Shown here: positions 39,343-50,120 of the stretch, piece after piece
Numbering within the stretch: position 1 is the first letter of the stretch
How the letters are laid out: each line of letters begins with the position of its first letter
Assembly (NCBI GenBank): GCA_902547755.1
Contig: CACCPA010000009.1
Span: forward strand, 1 to 64,000
Direction of reading: 5' to 3'
DNA from: Halieaceae bacterium
GTDB taxonomy: Bacteria > Pseudomonadota > Gammaproteobacteria > Pseudomonadales > Halieaceae
Length of the DNA: 64,000 bases
The notes under the pieces: generated by a model
Seen by the model: only the letters and a program-made list of their open reading frames with translations
Databases searched by the model: none
Told to the model about the DNA's origin: nothing
Position numbers and translations under genes: made by a program

Positions 39343-39394
39343 CCGGGCGTGAAGGTCTGGCAATCGTACTACCAGGCAAACTGAGGCTGCGGCC

Positions 39395-40348
39395 TTAATT
39401 CACTTCCACTATTGGGATACGGAGCTCTTTGGGCAGCGAGAACGTAATCTTCTCGGGTCGTCCGTCCAAGCATTCGACATTCGCATGGCCCTGACTTTGC
39501 AGCCACTGAACAACACCCTCGACCAAATGCTCGGGCGCCGATGCCCCGGCGGTAACGCCAACGGTGTCGCCTTCACCCACCCAGCTCGGATCGATCATGT
39601 CAACCGAATCGATCAGGTAAGCACTCGCACCGCAGCGCTCCGCCAATTCTTTTAGGCGATTGGAGTTAGAGCTGTTGGGAGAACCGACAACGAGCACAAC
39701 GTTCGCTTTTTCAGCCAGAGCCCTAACCGCATCCTGGCGATTTTGAGTCGCGTAGCAGATGTCGTCTTTACGAGGACCCTGAATATTGGGGAACCGCTCA
39801 CGCAAGGCCTCAATGACCTTCGCTGTATCGTCGACGGACAGCGTCGTCTGAGTCACATACGCCAGATTATCTGGATCTCGAACCTCTAGAGTAGCGGCCT
39901 GCTCTTCGTCTTCTATCAGATACATCACACCACCGTTGGACCTGTCGTACTGGCCTATCGTGCCCTCAACTTCAGGGTGTCCCTCATGACCAATCAGAAT
40001 GCATTCACGCCCCGATCGACTAAATGCCGTTACTTCAACGTGTACTTTGGTCACTAGCGGGCAGGTTGCATCGAAGACCTGAAGACCGCGATTGGCCGCT
40101 TCATCCTGAACGGCCTTTGAGACGCCGTGGGCACTGAAAATAACAATCGCATCATCGGGCACTTCATGAAGCTCCTCGACAAAGACAGCGCCCCGATTTC
40201 TGAGGTCATCCACCACCGTTTTGTTATGAACAACTTCGTGGCGAACGTAAATAGGACGTCCGAACACTTCGAGCGCGCGGTTGACGATATCGATCGCGCG
40301 ATCAACACCGGCACAAAACCCGCGCGGGTTGGCAAGCATCACTGTCAT
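39395..40348 (-). CDS. ispH: 4-hydroxy-3-methylbut-2-enyl diphosphate reductase (IspH)
   Basis: IspH is the last enzyme of the MEP isoprenoid pathway and yields IPP and DMAPP using an iron-sulfur cluster. The three cluster cysteines lie in [13 protein letters not shown] (Cys12), [11 protein letters not shown] and ICYATQNRQ. The 317-residue length is normal. It overlaps fkpB by one base (TGATG) and is the last gene of the run murJ-ribF-ileS-lspA-fkpB-ispH, the order known from Pseudomonas. Confidence 0.96.
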   Translation of the reverse strand: MTVMLANPRGFCAGVDRAIDIVNRALEVFGRPIYVRHEVVHNKTVVDDLRNRGAVFVEELHEVPDDAIVIFSAHGVSKAVQDEAANRGLQVFDATCPLVTKVHVEVTAFSRSGRECILIGHEGHPEVEGTIGQYDRSNGGVMYLIEDEEQAATLEVRDPDNLAYVTQTTLSVDDTAKVIEALRERFPNIQGPRKDDICYATQNRQDAVRALAEKANVVLVVGSPNSSNSNRLKELAERCGASAYLIDSVDMIDPSWVGEGDTVGVTAGASAPEHLVEGVVQWLQSQGHANVECLDGRPEKITFSLPKELRIPIVEVN

Positions 40349-40800
40349 CAGTGCAACTCCGCTGATTCCACGCGGTCGATTTTCACCTCAAACCTGAGGG
40401 TGCGTCCCGCGAGTGGGTGATTGAAGTTAACACGGACTGTGTCCTCATCAAAAGCATCAACCATGCCGGGCAACTCTCCGCCAGCCGCATCGGCAAACGA
40501 GAACACCATGCCAATCGCTAATTCAGCATCGTTACTAAAGGTATTTCTCGGAATATCTTGAAAGTTCGCTTCTTGCGGCTCGCCAAATCCGTCTTCAGGC
40601 GAAATGGTGAAGGCTGCCTCATCGCCAGCCTTTAGACCTAGCAGGCAGGCCTCAAAACCCGGAAGCAAGGAACCATCACCCATAACAAAGCTGACCGGCG
40701 CGCGATCGAAATTTGTATCAACCACCTCGCCCGTCTCGAGCGTAATAGAAAAGTTGAGGCTGACTTTTGTATTCGGTGTGATGTTGAGCTCGTTACTCAT
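40348..40800 (-). CDS. fkpB: FKBP-type peptidyl-prolyl isomerase, SlpA/FkpB type
   Basis: This 150-residue cytoplasmic FKBP with an inserted flap domain should act as a folding helper. It shows the FKBP core ([21 protein letters not shown], then [17 protein letters not shown]) and the insert-in-flap region ([20 protein letters not shown]). It overlaps lspA by four bases (ATGA) and ispH by one base, so translation is probably coupled. Confidence 0.94.
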   Translation of the reverse strand: MSNELNITPNTKVSLNFSITLETGEVVDTNFDRAPVSFVMGDGSLLPGFEACLLGLKAGDEAAFTISPEDGFGEPQEANFQDIPRNTFSNDAELAIGMVFSFADAAGGELPGMVDAFDEDTVRVNFNHPLAGRTLRFEVKIDRVESAELH

Positions 40801-41324
40801 GCAGACTCCCCTGACTCACTGGAAAAGCTATCCCAGAGCAGCAAGATCGCGCCGCAGAAAATAGCCGAGTCCGCAATATTAAACGCTGGCCAATACCAGT
40901 TTTGGTAGTGCCAGGAGATGAAATCAACCACGTAACCCAAGGTCACTCGGTCGATAAGGTTGCCAAGTCCACCGCCCAATATGAGTCCCAGCGAAACGCC
41001 CAATATGCGTTGCTGAGGCTCCAGTCGAGTCAGCCATACAGCCACAAACACACTGACCAGCATTGCCACTGCCGCTAGGAACCAGCGCTGCCAGCCACCT
41101 GCACTTGCCAGAAAACTAAAGGCCGCACCCGTATTATGAGCAAGCATCAAATCAAACCAGGAGGTAATTTCGACAGGAACCCGATAGACCAGCTCATTAC
41201 TGGCCCACATTTTCGTGTATTGATCCAGGACGGTCACCAACAGCGCCAGAATGAAACCCGCCCAAGGGTTACCCAGCGCTCTGGAGGCCATGGACACTGC
41301 CGAGGCCGAGTTGTTATCAGGCAT
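40797..41324 (-). CDS. lspA: Lipoprotein signal peptidase (LspA)
   Basis: LspA cuts the signal peptide from prolipoproteins in the inner membrane. The 175-residue product has four membrane segments and the two catalytic aspartates in [14 protein letters not shown] and FNIADSAI. The frame is open to 41354, but ATG 41324 has gagg at nine bases and a family-like N-terminus; it overlaps the end of ileS by eight bases. Several lipoproteins in this window would be its clients. Confidence 0.95.
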   Translation of the reverse strand: MPDNNSASAVSMASRALGNPWAGFILALLVTVLDQYTKMWASNELVYRVPVEITSWFDLMLAHNTGAAFSFLASAGGWQRWFLAAVAMLVSVFVAVWLTRLEPQQRILGVSLGLILGGGLGNLIDRVTLGYVVDFISWHYQNWYWPAFNIADSAIFCGAILLLWDSFSSESGESA

Positions 41325-44118
41325 AGTGCCTGACCTCACCCTCACCCGCGACATTCGTTACGCATCGACCGCACAATGTGGGATGCTCCTCAAACGAGCC
41401 GATATCATCACGACGATGCCAGCATCGCTCGCATTTCTCGGCATTGCTGGCGCTTACCAACACTCTCAGACCCTCGACTTCACCCACCAGAGCTTCAGCG
41501 GGCGCGTCCGTGATATCAGCAAGTTCAGCGCCTGACGTAATCAGCACAAAACGAAGTTCATCGCCCAGCGTCTCCAGCATCTGACGTAGCTCGGATGTGG
41601 CATACAAGACAACATTTGCGTCAAGTGAACCGCGGATATTTCCCTGGGCCCGCTCGGCTTCCATGGCTTTGTTGACGTCTTGTCGCACCGCTAGGCAGCA
41701 AGACCAGAAGCTATCTCCCATACCATCGGAAGCGTCGGAAGCAGGCAACTCGTGCCACTCCGACAGGAACACAGACGCCGCACGCTCACCCGGAAGGTTC
41801 TCCCAAATTTCCTCAGCGGTGAAACTCAAGATGGGAGCGATCCAGCGGCTTAACGCTTCCGCCATATGGTAGAGCGCTGTTTGACAGGAACGGCGCGCTA
41901 TTGAATTAGTTTGCGTGGTGTACTGACGATCTTTGATGACATCGAGGTAGAAACCGCCTAGTTCGCCGCTGCAGAAGTTATGTACCTTGTGATAGACGTG
42001 ATGGAACTGATAGGTCTCATAGGCCTCAACCAGCTCCGACTGAAGTTCCTGCGCCTTGGACACAATCCAACGATCTAAAGGAAGCATATCGTCACCCGAC
42101 ACGGCATCTCGTGCAGGCTCGAAACCGGCGAGATTAGCCAATAAAAATCGTGCGGTGTTGCGGATACGCCGGTAGGTATCGGACGTTCGCTTAAAGATTT
42201 CATCACTGGCAGCGATTTCATTGCGGTAATCGGCAGACGCAACCCACAGACGCAAGATATCCGCGCCCATGTCGTTCATCGCCTTTTTCGCAGGGATGAT
42301 GTTGCCGATCGACTTAGACATCTTTCGGCCTTCGCCATCGACCGTGAAGCCATGGGTTAAAACCTGTCGATAGGGAGACTCGTCATAAGCTCCGATACCC
42401 GTCAACAAGGAAGACTGGAACCAACCGCGATGCTGATCAGACCCCTCAAGGTAAAGGTCAGCAGGAGCTGAAAGACCGTGTCGCTCGCGTAACACGCAGG
42501 CATGGGTCACACCGGAGTCGAACCAAACATCCAGCGTGTCGGTCACTTTCTCGTAAGCATTGGCCTCATCACCTATGATGTCCGCAACATCAAGATCAAA
42601 CCAGGCATCAATGCCCTTCTCCTCGATGCGCAGGGCTACCTGCTCGATTAGATCGACCGTATTAGGGTGCAATGACCCATCAACCTTGTTCACAAATAAC
42701 GTGATTGGGGCTCCCCAGGTTCGCTGACGGGAGATACACCAATCCGGACGACTCTCAAGCATGGCTTCGATCCGTGCGCGTCCCCAATCTGGCACCCAGG
42801 AAACGGTGTCAACCGCCGCCTGAGCCTGAGTTAACAGGCCTTGCTTATCCATGGAGACAAACCACTGGGGCGTGGCCCGATAAATAATCGGTGTCTTATG
42901 GCGCCAGCAGTGTGGGTAGGAGTGGGTAAAGGGACGATGACACAGTAACCGGTTGCGAGCCCGCAATTCCTCGATGATCTCGTCGTTCGCTTTGAAAATG
43001 TGCTTGCCCTCGAACACCGGCGTCCCTTCCAGGTAGACGCCATTACCGCCAACAGGATTGTAGACCTCAAGATCGTAAGTCTTACCGATCTGGAAATCCT
43101 CCAGACCGTGCGCAGGCGCTGTGTGAACACAGCCTGTTCCCGCATCAGTGGTCACGTGATCACCGAGCATTGACGGCACTGACACATCAGAGAACGGTGG
43201 AACTACGCGGACTCGATCAAGTGCCGAGCCTTTAACGCGAGCAAGGGTCTCGGGCGAATCAACCCCAAAGCGGTCCGCACACGCTTCGAGCAACGCCTCA
43301 GCTACCAAGACAGCTCGCTCGCCAACACGCATCAGTACATAATCTAAATCTGCAGCCACGCTGACGCCGCGGTTCGCAGCCAATGTCCACGGTGTCGTCG
43401 TCCAAATGGCGACGGATAACTCACCAACACCATTCACGCCCAAGAGCGCCTCGGCGGCCTGCTGGTCAGCAAACGGGAAGGCCACATCAATCGCGGACGA
43501 TACCTTGTCTTGGTATTCCACCTCGGCTTCCGCAAGGGCTGAGCCACAGTCAAGGCACCAGTGCACAGGCTTGAATCCCTGTTGGAGATGTCCGTTATCG
43601 ATAATCTTGCCGAGGGTGCGAATAATATTCGCCTCGAACGAGAAATTCATGGTCAGGTAAGGTTCATCCCAGTCACCGACGACACCCATGCGTTTGAAGT
43701 CGTCGCACTGGTTATTTACTTGTTTTGCCGCATATTCCCGGCAGTTCTGCCGAAACTCGCGGGCGGTCACCTTGTGACCGGGCTTTCCAACCTTTTTCTC
43801 AACGTTCAGCTCAATTGGGAGCCCATGGCAGTCCCAACCGGGGACGTAAGGCGAATCGAAGCCAGAGAGCGTTTTTGACTTGATGATGATGTCTTTGAGG
43901 ATTTTGTTAACAGCGTGCCCAACGTGCAACTCACCATTCGCGTAGGGAGGGCCATCGTGCAGGATGAAGGTAGGCTTACCCTCGCCCGCTTCACGCATCT
44001 TTTGGTAAAGGCCCATCTCCTCCCACTGCTTGAGCCGCTGAGGCTCTCGCTGGGTGAGATTCGCTTTCATCGGAAAACCTGTCTCGGGCAGGTTCAAGGT
44101 GTTCTTATAATCGCTCAT
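41317..44118 (-). CDS. ileS: Isoleucyl-tRNA synthetase
   Basis: This class I synthetase charges tRNA-Ile. The 933-residue protein carries the HIGH motif as HVGHA after PPYANGEL, the editing domain ([16 protein letters not shown]), the KMSKS loop in [10 protein letters not shown], an anticodon domain, and a C-terminal zinc finger ([10 protein letters not shown], then CGRCVTNV). It lies 23 bases after ribF and overlaps lspA. Confidence 0.97.
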   Translation of the reverse strand: MSDYKNTLNLPETGFPMKANLTQREPQRLKQWEEMGLYQKMREAGEGKPTFILHDGPPYANGELHVGHAVNKILKDIIIKSKTLSGFDSPYVPGWDCHGLPIELNVEKKVGKPGHKVTAREFRQNCREYAAKQVNNQCDDFKRMGVVGDWDEPYLTMNFSFEANIIRTLGKIIDNGHLQQGFKPVHWCLDCGSALAEAEVEYQDKVSSAIDVAFPFADQQAAEALLGVNGVGELSVAIWTTTPWTLAANRGVSVAADLDYVLMRVGERAVLVAEALLEACADRFGVDSPETLARVKGSALDRVRVVPPFSDVSVPSMLGDHVTTDAGTGCVHTAPAHGLEDFQIGKTYDLEVYNPVGGNGVYLEGTPVFEGKHIFKANDEIIEELRARNRLLCHRPFTHSYPHCWRHKTPIIYRATPQWFVSMDKQGLLTQAQAAVDTVSWVPDWGRARIEAMLESRPDWCISRQRTWGAPITLFVNKVDGSLHPNTVDLIEQVALRIEEKGIDAWFDLDVADIIGDEANAYEKVTDTLDVWFDSGVTHACVLRERHGLSAPADLYLEGSDQHRGWFQSSLLTGIGAYDESPYRQVLTHGFTVDGEGRKMSKSIGNIIPAKKAMNDMGADILRLWVASADYRNEIAASDEIFKRTSDTYRRIRNTARFLLANLAGFEPARDAVSGDDMLPLDRWIVSKAQELQSELVEAYETYQFHHVYHKVHNFCSGELGGFYLDVIKDRQYTTQTNSIARRSCQTALYHMAEALSRWIAPILSFTAEEIWENLPGERAASVFLSEWHELPASDASDGMGDSFWSCCLAVRQDVNKAMEAERAQGNIRGSLDANVVLYATSELRQMLETLGDELRFVLITSGAELADITDAPAEALVGEVEGLRVLVSASNAEKCERCWHRRDDIGSFEEHPTLCGRCVTNVAGEGEVRHYA

Positions 44119-44141
44119 AGTACGTCTGAGTTCTCACACTA

Positions 44142-45095
44142 CTAGGCTGGATTTGCTGCATGCCATTCGCGCGCTGATGCTTGATCGCGCGCGATCGCTG
44201 CCTTGAGCGAATCCAACGAATCGAATTTCTTTTCATCTCGGAGCTTGGTCATGAACTCCACTTCCAAGCGCTCGCCATAAATATCCCGGGTGAAGTCAAA
44301 CAAATGCACCTCGAGATTTGCGAGTGTTCCATCGTTGACCGTTGGCCTAACCCCAACGTTGGCAACACCGAGGGCATCCATCATTCCCGCGCCCTTCACT
44401 CGCACAGCGTAGACGCCGTGCAGGGGCGACTTTACACGCTTCAGCGCGATATTGGCGGTTGGAGAGCCGATTTGACGGCCCAATTGCTTACCTTTGAGGA
44501 CTTTTCCCGAAAGTTGAAAGGGCCTTCCAAGAAGATCGGCGGCTGCATCAAAGTCAGCCTCGAGTAAAACGGAGCGAATACGCGTGCTACTCACGCGCTC
44601 ACCTGCAACGTCATAGGTCGATGTGGGCACCACCTCGTAGCCAAAATCACTCGCAAGTGATTCGGTAAAAGCGAGGTCACCCGCGCGCTCTTTGCCGAAG
44701 CGAAAGTCGTCACCAAAGGCAATGTACCGCGCGTTTAATCCATCGACAAAAATGCGCTCTACAAAGGCTCTAGGCGACATAGTCCTCAGGTCATCATTAA
44801 AACGAAGACACAATAGGTGATTGATACCGAGTGCTTCCAACGCGCAAAATTTCTCACGGAATGTCATGAGCCGAGGAGGCGCCTTTTCCGGGAACAGAAA
44901 CTCGCCGGGCAAAGGTTCAAAAGTAATAACGGTCGTGGAGAGGCCACGCGCCTCGGCTTCCCGCTTTAAGTGGCCCAGCACCTCTTGGTGGCCTCGATGC
45001 ACCCCATCGAAGGCACCGATGGTCACAGCGCTGCCGCCTGTATCTAAGCTCATAGAAAAGCTCGATAAATTGTGCTGTCCGCGGATAAGTCTCAT
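44142..45095 (-). CDS. ribF: Bifunctional riboflavin kinase/FAD synthetase
   Basis: RibF makes FMN and then FAD from riboflavin. The N-terminal adenylyltransferase has GAFDGVHRGHQEVL. The C-terminal riboflavin kinase has GRQIGSPTANI and the block GVYAVRV. The frame is open to 45122, but ATG 45095 has aagg five bases upstream and the usual MRLIRG start, giving 317 residues. It precedes ileS, as in other gammaproteobacteria. Confidence 0.94.
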   Translation of the reverse strand: MRLIRGQHNLSSFSMSLDTGGSAVTIGAFDGVHRGHQEVLGHLKREAEARGLSTTVITFEPLPGEFLFPEKAPPRLMTFREKFCALEALGINHLLCLRFNDDLRTMSPRAFVERIFVDGLNARYIAFGDDFRFGKERAGDLAFTESLASDFGYEVVPTSTYDVAGERVSSTRIRSVLLEADFDAAADLLGRPFQLSGKVLKGKQLGRQIGSPTANIALKRVKSPLHGVYAVRVKGAGMMDALGVANVGVRPTVNDGTLANLEVHLFDFTRDIYGERLEVEFMTKLRDEKKFDSLDSLKAAIARDQASAREWHAANPA

Positions 45096-45270
45096 GGTGC
45101 CTTGCACGCTCATATGACGCACAAAAGTATACAGCAGCCGCAGGCGACAATCGCCTGTTTAAGATCAGAGCGCAGTGATGAAAGGGAATTGAGCGCCATC
45201 AATGTCGAGCGAGACAACGAGCCAGATCAAAGGAGCGATGTAAGAACTACCTCACGGGCGATGACGAGCC

Positions 45271-46929
45271 TTACTCGGAGCCTGACTCCGATGAGAAAAC
45301 GCGCGGTCCTCTCACCTCTTTGAGCCTGAAACCGAGAGCACCCAGCACGATGGCAAAGCTGGCAAGCCCAACTGCCACCAAGAACATTATTTGGCTTACG
45401 CGCCAGCTGAAATCAGCAGCAAGCCATAGCGGCACAGCCGGTGCCAGCATTGATACGGCAGCGCCCATGACCGATACGGCGACAACAAGCCTCAAAACGA
45501 ACTTCGGTGCAAAGATGCCGACAAGAGAGATGCCACCCCGACGAAGTCCAAGGTATAACAGCACAGCGTTAATCCACGCCGACGCGCTGGTCGCGAGCGC
45601 AAGACCCACATGACCCGTCTCGTAGTACCACATCAAAGGGAATACAAAGACGACGTTCAGCACCATGTTGCTGACCATTGCGATGATGCCGATTTTCACC
45701 GGCGTCTTCATATCTTGGCGCGCGTAATAACCGGGAGCTAATACTTTAATGAGCATGAATCCGCCAAGGCCCAAGGTGTAGGCACGCAGGCTGGCCGCCG
45801 CCATCACGACATCGCGATCGGTAAAGGCACCGTATTGGAATAAGGTCGCCAAGATAGGTTCCGCCAGCAACCATAAGGCGACCGTCGCAGGTACTGCGAT
45901 TAACAGAACATTTCGCGCGGCCCAGGCGAGCGTTTCAGAAAACTCTTCAGACTCAGCACGTGTGTTCAGTGCTGACAGGGTGGGCAGAATAACGGTCGCA
46001 ATGGCTATGGCAAATACGCCGAGCGGAAGCTCGGTCAATCGATCCGAGTAATACAACCAAGCAACACTACCGTCGGGCAACAAACTCGCCAGCACAGTAT
46101 CAAACAAGAGATTGATCTGACTTACGGAGACGCCAAACAGCGCAGGCACCATGAGCACCAGTATCTTTCTAACGCCCTCGTCTTTGGTATCCCAAACAGG
46201 CCGCGGTGTTAGCTTTAACGCATGCAGCGAGGGCAGCTGAAACAGCAGCTGCACAACCCCTGCCCACATCACGCCCATTGCCAAACCCAAGGCAGGTTCC
46301 GGCATGGTCGGCGCCCAGACGATGGCGGCGGTGATCAGTGACAGATTCAGCAGTACAGGCGTGTAGGCTGGGACAGCAAAACGCCCGTAGCTATTGAGAA
46401 TTGCACCGCAAAACCCAGTCAGGCTGATGAGCAGTAAGTAGGGAAAGGTCCAGACAATCAAATCGGCGGTCAGTGCGAGCTTGGCGGCATCCCGACTGAA
46501 CCCAGGGGCAAATACCAGCGCCACCCACGGAGCCATGACCATTGCCAGCGCTGTCAGTACGAACAGAGAACCGCCCAGGACGCCCGCCACACGGTCCACC
46601 AAGTGACGGACCGCCTCATGCGACCCACGCTCCCGGGTCTCAGTGAGCACCGGTACAAACGCCTGTGAGAACGCGCCTTCGGCAAACAATCGCCGCAAAA
46701 AGTTCGGAATTTTGAAGGCAACAAAAAAGGCGTCAGCATTCGGTGCTGCGCCCAGCAAGTTAGCCAATACTACATCACGCGCCAAGCCTAATACTCGAGA
46801 AAGCATGGTGCCCATGCTGACGATAAAACTCGAGCCCAGCAGTCCGTGCTTGGGTTGCAACACTGCTTCGGGATGGTCGGCAGTCGGCTGCTGGGAGGGC
46901 TCTGTGTTATCTGTATTGTTATCTGTCAT
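45271..46929 (-). CDS. murJ: Lipid II flippase MurJ
   Basis: MurJ flips lipid II across the inner membrane for peptidoglycan synthesis. The 552-residue MOP-family protein has about fourteen helices and the typical start of the fold (GLLGSSFIVSMGTMLSRVLGLARD, with PNFLRRLFAEGAFSQAFVPVL). A 25-residue polar N-terminal tail precedes it. The open frame reaches 46977, but ATG 46929 overlaps the NUDIX stop (ATGA), which fixes the start. Nearly 180 bases separate it from ribF. Confidence 0.94.
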   Translation of the reverse strand: MTDNNTDNTEPSQQPTADHPEAVLQPKHGLLGSSFIVSMGTMLSRVLGLARDVVLANLLGAAPNADAFFVAFKIPNFLRRLFAEGAFSQAFVPVLTETRERGSHEAVRHLVDRVAGVLGGSLFVLTALAMVMAPWVALVFAPGFSRDAAKLALTADLIVWTFPYLLLISLTGFCGAILNSYGRFAVPAYTPVLLNLSLITAAIVWAPTMPEPALGLAMGVMWAGVVQLLFQLPSLHALKLTPRPVWDTKDEGVRKILVLMVPALFGVSVSQINLLFDTVLASLLPDGSVAWLYYSDRLTELPLGVFAIAIATVILPTLSALNTRAESEEFSETLAWAARNVLLIAVPATVALWLLAEPILATLFQYGAFTDRDVVMAAASLRAYTLGLGGFMLIKVLAPGYYARQDMKTPVKIGIIAMVSNMVLNVVFVFPLMWYYETGHVGLALATSASAWINAVLLYLGLRRGGISLVGIFAPKFVLRLVVAVSVMGAAVSMLAPAVPLWLAADFSWRVSQIMFLVAVGLASFAIVLGALGFRLKEVRGPRVFSSESGSE

Positions 46930-47552
46930 CGGTCGAGCCACTCCGCTCTCAGCCTGTCGCCATGACGAGCAAGCCAATGAAGCGCGATGATGGTTAAGCC
47001 GTTGTTGATTTTACCTGCATCCAGCAATGCTATTGCGTCACTGCGAGGCACTGAATGCACCAGAATATCCTCGTGCTCGGTTTCAACGCCCTTAACCTCA
47101 CCCACAGCCGCTGATACCACGCGCCCCAGGAACAAGCGGATTTGCTCAGAGCAGGCCCCTGGACTGGGGTAATACGAAACGACAGGGAGCAACGCATCCA
47201 TCGTACAACCGGCTTCCTCCAAGGCCTCGCGATGCGCGACATCGCTGTCGCTTTCTCCGGGCTCAACCACGCCGGCAACCGCCTCAAGCATCCATGGCGA
47301 ATCATCACCCCGAATAGCCCCGGGTCTAAATTGCTCGATCAAAATGACGGTGTCAGATTCCACGTGCCAAGGAAGAACAGCAACCGCGTCGCCTCGCTCA
47401 AAAATCTCCCTGCGAATGCCCTCAGTCCAGCTACCATTAAATCGCCGATGACGCAGGGTTAGGGCATCCATCCGAAAGTAGCCTTTGAATAAGCTCTCGC
47501 GCTTGTCGACCTCTACATCACCTGAGCCATAGCTGAGTGACAGTTCACTCAA
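46926..47552 (-). CDS. NUDIX hydrolase, ADP-ribose pyrophosphatase type
   Basis: The 208-residue protein contains the Nudix box GVVEPGESDSDVAHREALEEAG and the NudF-like lead LTLRHRRFNGSWTEGIRREIFERGDAVAVLPW. It should split ADP-ribose or a similar nucleotide sugar to AMP and ribose phosphate. It starts at a rare TTG whose last bases form TTGA with the stop of the upstream carbamoyltransferase gene; ggag lies nine bases upstream. No later ATG would keep the conserved N-terminus. Confidence 0.88.
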   Translation of the reverse strand: MSELSLSYGSGDVEVDKRESLFKGYFRMDALTLRHRRFNGSWTEGIRREIFERGDAVAVLPWHVESDTVILIEQFRPGAIRGDDSPWMLEAVAGVVEPGESDSDVAHREALEEAGCTMDALLPVVSYYPSPGACSEQIRLFLGRVVSAAVGEVKGVETEHEDILVHSVPRSDAIALLDAGKINNGLTIIALHWLARHGDRLRAEWLDR

Positions 47553-48562
47553 AATCGACGCTCCGTGCTCCAGTTCACCGGTTTTGAGTAATCGTCAACC
47601 TGATCCGCAACATCAAGAATCAGTGCAAAGAGTGCCATTCTAACCAGCACACCGTTGTCGGATTGGCGGAAAATGGCAAGGTTCGGATCGTCGTTTAAGT
47701 CGTCGTCAAGCTCCTGCGCTCCCTCACGCGAGTCGCGAGGCAATGGGTGCATGATGACAGTGTTGGGCTCACATAGCGCTGTATAAATGCTTTGATTGAG
47801 CCTAAAACGGCCCCGATAGAGATCGGCATCAGCCTGAGATTCAAAACGCTCTTCCTGAATCCGCGTTGAATACACAATGTCGACGTTGGCAATGCCCAAC
47901 TCCAATTGATCCGTCTCAACCACGTCAATGCCGCTTTGGCGCATTTCCTCAACCAGCTCGCCGGGCATTTTGAGCTCAACAGGCGAGACCAGACTCACGA
48001 TGACATTCTTAAAACGTGTCAGCAAGCGAGATAGCGAGTGCACCGTTCGTCCAAAGCGAAGGTCTCCAACCATGGCAATTCGCAAGCCATCAATGTCACG
48101 CTGCCTGCCCGCCAGTTCACTTCGAATGGTATAGAGATCGAGCAGTGCCTGACTGGGGTGCTCATTTGCCCCGTCACCGCCGTTGATGACTGGAACCCGA
48201 CTGGCAGAAGCAAATTCACTCACGGATCCGGCTGTTGGATGACGCATGACAATGACGTCTGAATAGCCACTTAATACGCGCGCCGTGTCATAGAGCGACT
48301 CACCCTTCGCAATAGCGGTGCTCTCAAATCCGGTGGTTTCTCGAACATGCCCGCCGAGTAAATTGAAGGCGCTGCCAAAGCTGATACGGGTCCGAGTCGA
48401 AGGCTCGAAGAACATTGAGCCTAGGATGGCTCCCTCGAGTACCGTCGTTTTTCGTTCTCGTTGTGCGTAGGGGCGCATACGGTCAGCAACATCGAAAATA
48501 CGGTCGACATCGGCCCGGTCGAACTGGCTGATTCCCAAGATGTGGTGGCCGGCAAATTTCAC
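47549..48562 (-). CDS. pyrB: Aspartate carbamoyltransferase, catalytic chain
   Basis: The enzyme joins carbamoyl phosphate and aspartate in pyrimidine synthesis. The 337-residue chain has the carbamoyl-phosphate motif FEPSTRTRISF, GDGANEHPSQALLDLYT and HPLPRD. It starts at GTG with an aaggag site somewhat far (about 12 bases). It is followed by the NUDIX gene in translational overlap. No dihydroorotase or pyrI lies nearby, so whether it acts alone or with another subunit cannot be seen here; a second ATCase elsewhere in the genome is possible. Confidence 0.9.
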   Translation of the reverse strand: MKFAGHHILGISQFDRADVDRIFDVADRMRPYAQRERKTTVLEGAILGSMFFEPSTRTRISFGSAFNLLGGHVRETTGFESTAIAKGESLYDTARVLSGYSDVIVMRHPTAGSVSEFASASRVPVINGGDGANEHPSQALLDLYTIRSELAGRQRDIDGLRIAMVGDLRFGRTVHSLSRLLTRFKNVIVSLVSPVELKMPGELVEEMRQSGIDVVETDQLELGIANVDIVYSTRIQEERFESQADADLYRGRFRLNQSIYTALCEPNTVIMHPLPRDSREGAQELDDDLNDDPNLAIFRQSDNGVLVRMALFALILDVADQVDDYSKPVNWSTERRF

Positions 48563-48616
48563 AGCGCTTTTTTCTCCTTGCGCATCGAACTGTGCGCTTG
48601 GGCCCCTAGTCTAAAC

Positions 48617-50074
48617 CTAAGCACCGCTGACACCTAAAACTTTGGCATTTTCCGATATCCAACGTTCAAGATCGGCGAGCGCCGCGCGCTGTTTATCGCC
48701 TAAGTTGGGGTTTGACTGCTCTTCCGCTAAGGCCAGATGAAAGCCCGCGAGATTCAGATGATCACTACTCTGCCACTGCTCTCGACAGTGTTCTTGCCAA
48801 GTAGCGCGCTCTGTATCGGTCAGAATGTCTGGCCAATTTCGGGCGCGGTAACGGAACAGGAGCTCGGGTAAGCGTCGGTCGGTGAAAGCAAAGCGACGAT
48901 CGCGCAGTTCGGCCGGTGAGCTCTCCTGAACTTCTTGAATCAGGCGTCGATCCGAATTGGGTACGAAGGCACCGTACAGCGCCGTATCAGGGTTCGAGTC
49001 CGTGGCCTTTGGCCCACCCTGGTAGACAGACTGCAGATGCTGAATCAACTCAGACCCACGATCCTCTCGCGCCTGTCTGAGTGTCGCCAGATTTCGGCGT
49101 AAACTGTCACCATCAAGACCCAGTCGCGCCGCTATATCAGGGGAAATGTGCTGCATTGGCAGCAACACCGGCGCTTTATTGACCTTGATGGTCATGAGTC
49201 CCGGTCGATCACTGGGTGAAGCAAGTTTGTCGCCCTTGGCGAATAGGCGCGCTTGAATTTCCTCCGGCGTCATCGATAGAAAGTCAGGATCGCGCGACAA
49301 GTCAGCACAAATAATGTCCGACTTGTACTCGGGGTGAACCGCAAGCGGAGCGATGACACCGAGACAGGCGCGTTCGGTCCCCATGACCCCCGACACATAC
49401 AGGAGCGGCGTCATGGCACTGGTATCAACCAATGCCTCCACACGCGCCTTGAATCGCATCGACAACAGTTCATCGAAAAGCGCTCGATCAGCTGAGCGCA
49501 GTGCTCTTGCCAGCGCCAAGGTTGCCGTGACATCCGACATCGCATCATGAGCAGCGCCGTGCTCCAGTCCATTAACCGCCGTCAAATCCTCGAGTTTGAA
49601 ACTTGGACCACCATCTGGGCGCGTTGGCCAATTGAGACCGTCGGGACGGAGGGCATAAAAGCAGCGCACAACATCAATTAAATCCCAGCGGCTATTGCCC
49701 CGGCTATATTCGCGAGCATATGGGTCATAGAAATTACGCCAAAGCGTAAATCGAGTGACCTCGTCATCAAATCGCAGCGAGTTGTAGCCAACACCACAGG
49801 TGCCAGGCTCTCCAAGCTCATCATGAATACGCGCGATGAAACCCTGCTCTGAGAGTCCCTTTTCTTCCGCTTCAAAGGGGGAAATACCCGTCACCCTAAC
49901 CGCCGCCGGGTGGGGTAACACATCGAGTGCTGGCTTGGCGTAGACCGTGAGCGGGTCGCCAATGATTTCAAGGTCAGTTGTGGTCCGAAGGCCTGCAAAT
50001 TGCCAGGGCCGATCGCTCGCAGGTGAAGCGCCAGAGGTCTCATAGTCATGCCAGTACAGCGTTTCTACGGACAC
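48617..50074 (-). CDS. sbcB: Exodeoxyribonuclease I
   Basis: ExoI degrades single-stranded DNA 3' to 5' in recombination and mismatch repair. The 485-residue protein has the DEDDh active site: Asp10 and Glu12 in HDYETSG, and HDAMSDV for the later His and Asp. The C-terminal SH3-like and helical regions are present. It starts at GTG after aaggaggg. It follows fumarase on the same strand. Confidence 0.94.
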   Translation of the reverse strand: MSVETLYWHDYETSGASPASDRPWQFAGLRTTTDLEIIGDPLTVYAKPALDVLPHPAAVRVTGISPFEAEEKGLSEQGFIARIHDELGEPGTCGVGYNSLRFDDEVTRFTLWRNFYDPYAREYSRGNSRWDLIDVVRCFYALRPDGLNWPTRPDGGPSFKLEDLTAVNGLEHGAAHDAMSDVTATLALARALRSADRALFDELLSMRFKARVEALVDTSAMTPLLYVSGVMGTERACLGVIAPLAVHPEYKSDIICADLSRDPDFLSMTPEEIQARLFAKGDKLASPSDRPGLMTIKVNKAPVLLPMQHISPDIAARLGLDGDSLRRNLATLRQAREDRGSELIQHLQSVYQGGPKATDSNPDTALYGAFVPNSDRRLIQEVQESSPAELRDRRFAFTDRRLPELLFRYRARNWPDILTDTERATWQEHCREQWQSSDHLNLAGFHLALAEEQSNPNLGDKQRAALADLERWISENAKVLGVSGA

Positions 50075-50120
50075 GAGCCCTCCTTAATCCAATGACTGCC
50101 CAATGACTCAACATCAACGG

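Noticed and set aside
45123-45270. Possible rpsT (ribosomal protein S20) near murJ, as in Pseudomonas
   Set aside because: No S20-like frame is present in either flank of murJ; the upstream neighbour is the NUDIX gene.
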